From: Oceanicola sp. 22II-s10i
GTDB taxonomy: Bacteria > Pseudomonadota > Alphaproteobacteria > Rhodobacterales > Rhodobacteraceae
Direction of reading: 5' to 3'
DNA length: 64,000 nucleotides
Assembly: GCF_002210105.1 (NCBI RefSeq)
Contig: NZ_AQQU01000001.1
Location: 1,152,501-1,216,500 of the forward strand
Below are positions 62,969 to 64,000 of this stretch, one piece after another. The first letter of the stretch is position 1, and each line of letters begins with the position of its first letter. The position numbers were made by a program, and so were the translations under genes. The notes below the pieces were generated by a model. It did no database searches. It worked only from the letters and a program-made list of their open reading frames with translations, and had not been told where the DNA came from.

Positions 62969-63628
62969 ATGCTCGAATTCGATAACGTGAGCAAGTCCTT
63001 CTGGACCGGGAGTCACCGGAAGATCATCCTTGACCGGGTGTCTTTCCGCATCGAACGCGGGCGCAACCTCGGGATCCTCGCGCCGAACGGCACCGGCAAG
63101 ACGACCCTCATCAACATGATGGCCAATCTCGAGAAGCCGGACGAGGGCACGATCCGCCGGACCGCCAAGATCTCGTTCCCGCTGGGGTTCATGGGCGGCA
63201 CCGTCAGCCGCCATTCCGCCTACGAGAACAGCCGCTACATCGCGCGGCTCTACGGTCTGGACCCGGACTATGTCGAGGCGTTCTGCCGCTGGCTCTGCGA
63301 TCTGGGGGAATATTTCGACCAGCCGCTCGGGACCTATTCGTCCGGGATGCGATCCCGGTTTTCCTTTGCGCTGCTGCTGGCGCTCGATTTCGACATGTAC
63401 CTCATCGACGAGGGCATGCCCAATTCAACCGACGTGGAGTTCAACCGAAAGGCGGGGGAAATCCTGCGCGAAAGGCTGGAACGGACGACGATCGTGATCG
63501 TGTCGCACCAGCCCCGCGTGCTCGAAGCCTTTGCCAACCAGGCCGCCGTGCTGATGGACGGCAAGCTCCACATGTTCGACTCCTTGGAAGAAGCGAAACA
63601 GCTCTATGACTACGAAACCCAAGGCTAG
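62969..63628 (+). CDS. Capsular polysaccharide ABC transporter ATP-binding protein (KpsT-like)
   Basis: The 219-residue ATPase has the KpsT/TagH pattern: Walker A GILAPNGTGKTTL (alanine in place of the usual first glycine), signature YSSGMRSRFSFALLLAL and Walker B DMYLIDEGMP, with SHQPRVLEAF. It powers export of capsule or similar polysaccharide. ATG 62969 follows GGAGCG. The next gene overlaps its end by 23 bases, and capsule permease genes probably lie to the right. Confidence 0.9.
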   Translation: MLEFDNVSKSFWTGSHRKIILDRVSFRIERGRNLGILAPNGTGKTTLINMMANLEKPDEGTIRRTAKISFPLGFMGGTVSRHSAYENSRYIARLYGLDPDYVEAFCRWLCDLGEYFDQPLGTYSSGMRSRFSFALLLALDFDMYLIDEGMPNSTDVEFNRKAGEILRERLERTTIVIVSHQPRVLEAFANQAAVLMDGKLHMFDSLEEAKQLYDYETQG

Positions 63629-64000
63629 GAAGTTCCGCATCCGCCGCGCAACGCCCGGCACGCCCGCGTCGCACTCCGAACAGGACGCGGCACAGCGCCC
63701 GTCGGTGCGTCCGGTGGACACCGCGCCCGAGGCCGCGCCGACCGGGGCCGAATCCAGCATTTCCAGCGTCGCGCAGCAACGCGCGGCCGAACTGGCCCGC
63801 CGGGCGGCTGCCGCCGAGGCGGCCCGCCGCAAGGCCGCCGCCGAAGCCGCAGGCCAGCCTTCGCCCATTTCGGGCGGCGCACCGAAATCCACGCTCAAGG
63901 CTGCGGGCCGCACGGTCGCACCGCGACCCAAGCCCATCGTGTCCTCCGAGGGTGGCGAGACGGTCAGACCGTCGCGCCCGACGGTCGCAACGGTCCGCCC
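63606..64000 (+). CDS. Capsule export protein (KpsE-like), N-terminal part (cut by window edge)
   Basis: An open frame with ATG 63606 runs off the right edge (131 codons). It begins MTTKPKARKFRIRRAT and goes on with an alanine/arginine/proline-rich, low-complexity segment (for example AARRKAAAEAAGQP). Rhodobacterales KpsE-like capsule proteins carry such long basic N-terminal stretches before their first membrane helix. Its overlap with the KpsT-like gene supports co-translation. The domains that would confirm this lie outside the window. Confidence 0.65.
   Translation, partial: MTTKPKARKFRIRRATPGTPASHSEQDAAQRPSVRPVDTAPEAAPTGAESSISSVAQQRAAELARRAAAAEAARRKAAAEAAGQPSPISGGAPKSTLKAAGRTVAPRPKPIVSSEGGETVRPSRPTVATVR

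Overview
The window reads as a contiguous piece of chromosome from a GC-rich alphaproteobacterium, most likely a Rhodobacterales (Roseobacter-type) species. Supporting signs are the order rpoZ-rsh-DUF2062-pdxJ-acpS-lepB, a PuuD-type urate oxidase with a fused cytochrome c, Rhodobacterales-style intergenic repeats (GGGGGCTCTGCCCCC cores), pervasive 4-nt ATGA gene overlaps, and long antisense open frames typical of high GC. I saw no rRNA, tRNA, CRISPR, phage or insertion sequence.

Layout. 1-6303 (minus strand): folate, stringent response, RNA polymerase omega, vitamin B6, ACP synthase and signal peptidase genes. 6440-10312 (plus): a NYN ribonuclease, ispH and a secreted caspase-like protein. 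10309-16693: a cyclotransferase, an NsrR-like regulator and the glycine cleavage operon (tandem glycine riboswitch, gcvT, gcvH, an SRPBCC gene, gcvP). 16865-20770: a YbbAP-type ABC exporter divergent from tesA. 20786-29144: mostly single genes (cspA, a lipoprotein hydrolase, trxC, a serine hydrolase, an L,D-transpeptidase, LysR-gcdH, rsmD, a ferredoxin reductase, a peroxiredoxin). 29304-36085 (minus): mscS, phhB, an acyltransferase, a phosphodiesterase, RidA and a type I secretion ABC/HlyD pair. 36266-41813: mlaA-mlaC, PBP1A and glnK-amtB. 41958-45558 (minus): a three-gene membrane-stress-like operon and a rhodanese/persulfide dioxygenase pair. 45728-50372: puuD, mutL, rmuC. 50894-58295: a MocR-type regulator and a complete nitBCDEFGH (Nit1C) cluster. 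58575-64000: pirin, small housekeeping genes, nhaA and the start of a capsule export locus.

The most interesting region is 50894-58295. Seven genes in the order nitB-C-D-E-F-G-H, mostly overlapping, match the conserved Nit1C cluster. In pseudomonads that cluster is linked to growth on cyanide as nitrogen source, but the chemistry of most of its enzymes is unknown. Here it is faced by a PLP-binding MocR/GntR regulator across an AT-rich spacer. The spacer carries a repeated ATTGTATG motif, including a perfect 9-bp inverted pair 31 bp apart. The nearest upstream 520 bp holds no recognisable gene. This looks like an acquired, effector-responsive nitrogen-scavenging module whose inducer and product are open questions.

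Other points: a caspase-like protein with an apparent degenerate second caspase-like domain, an SRPBCC gene translationally coupled to gcvP, several arrays of strong intergenic hairpins, and a radical SAM protein with a non-canonical CX9CX2C cluster.
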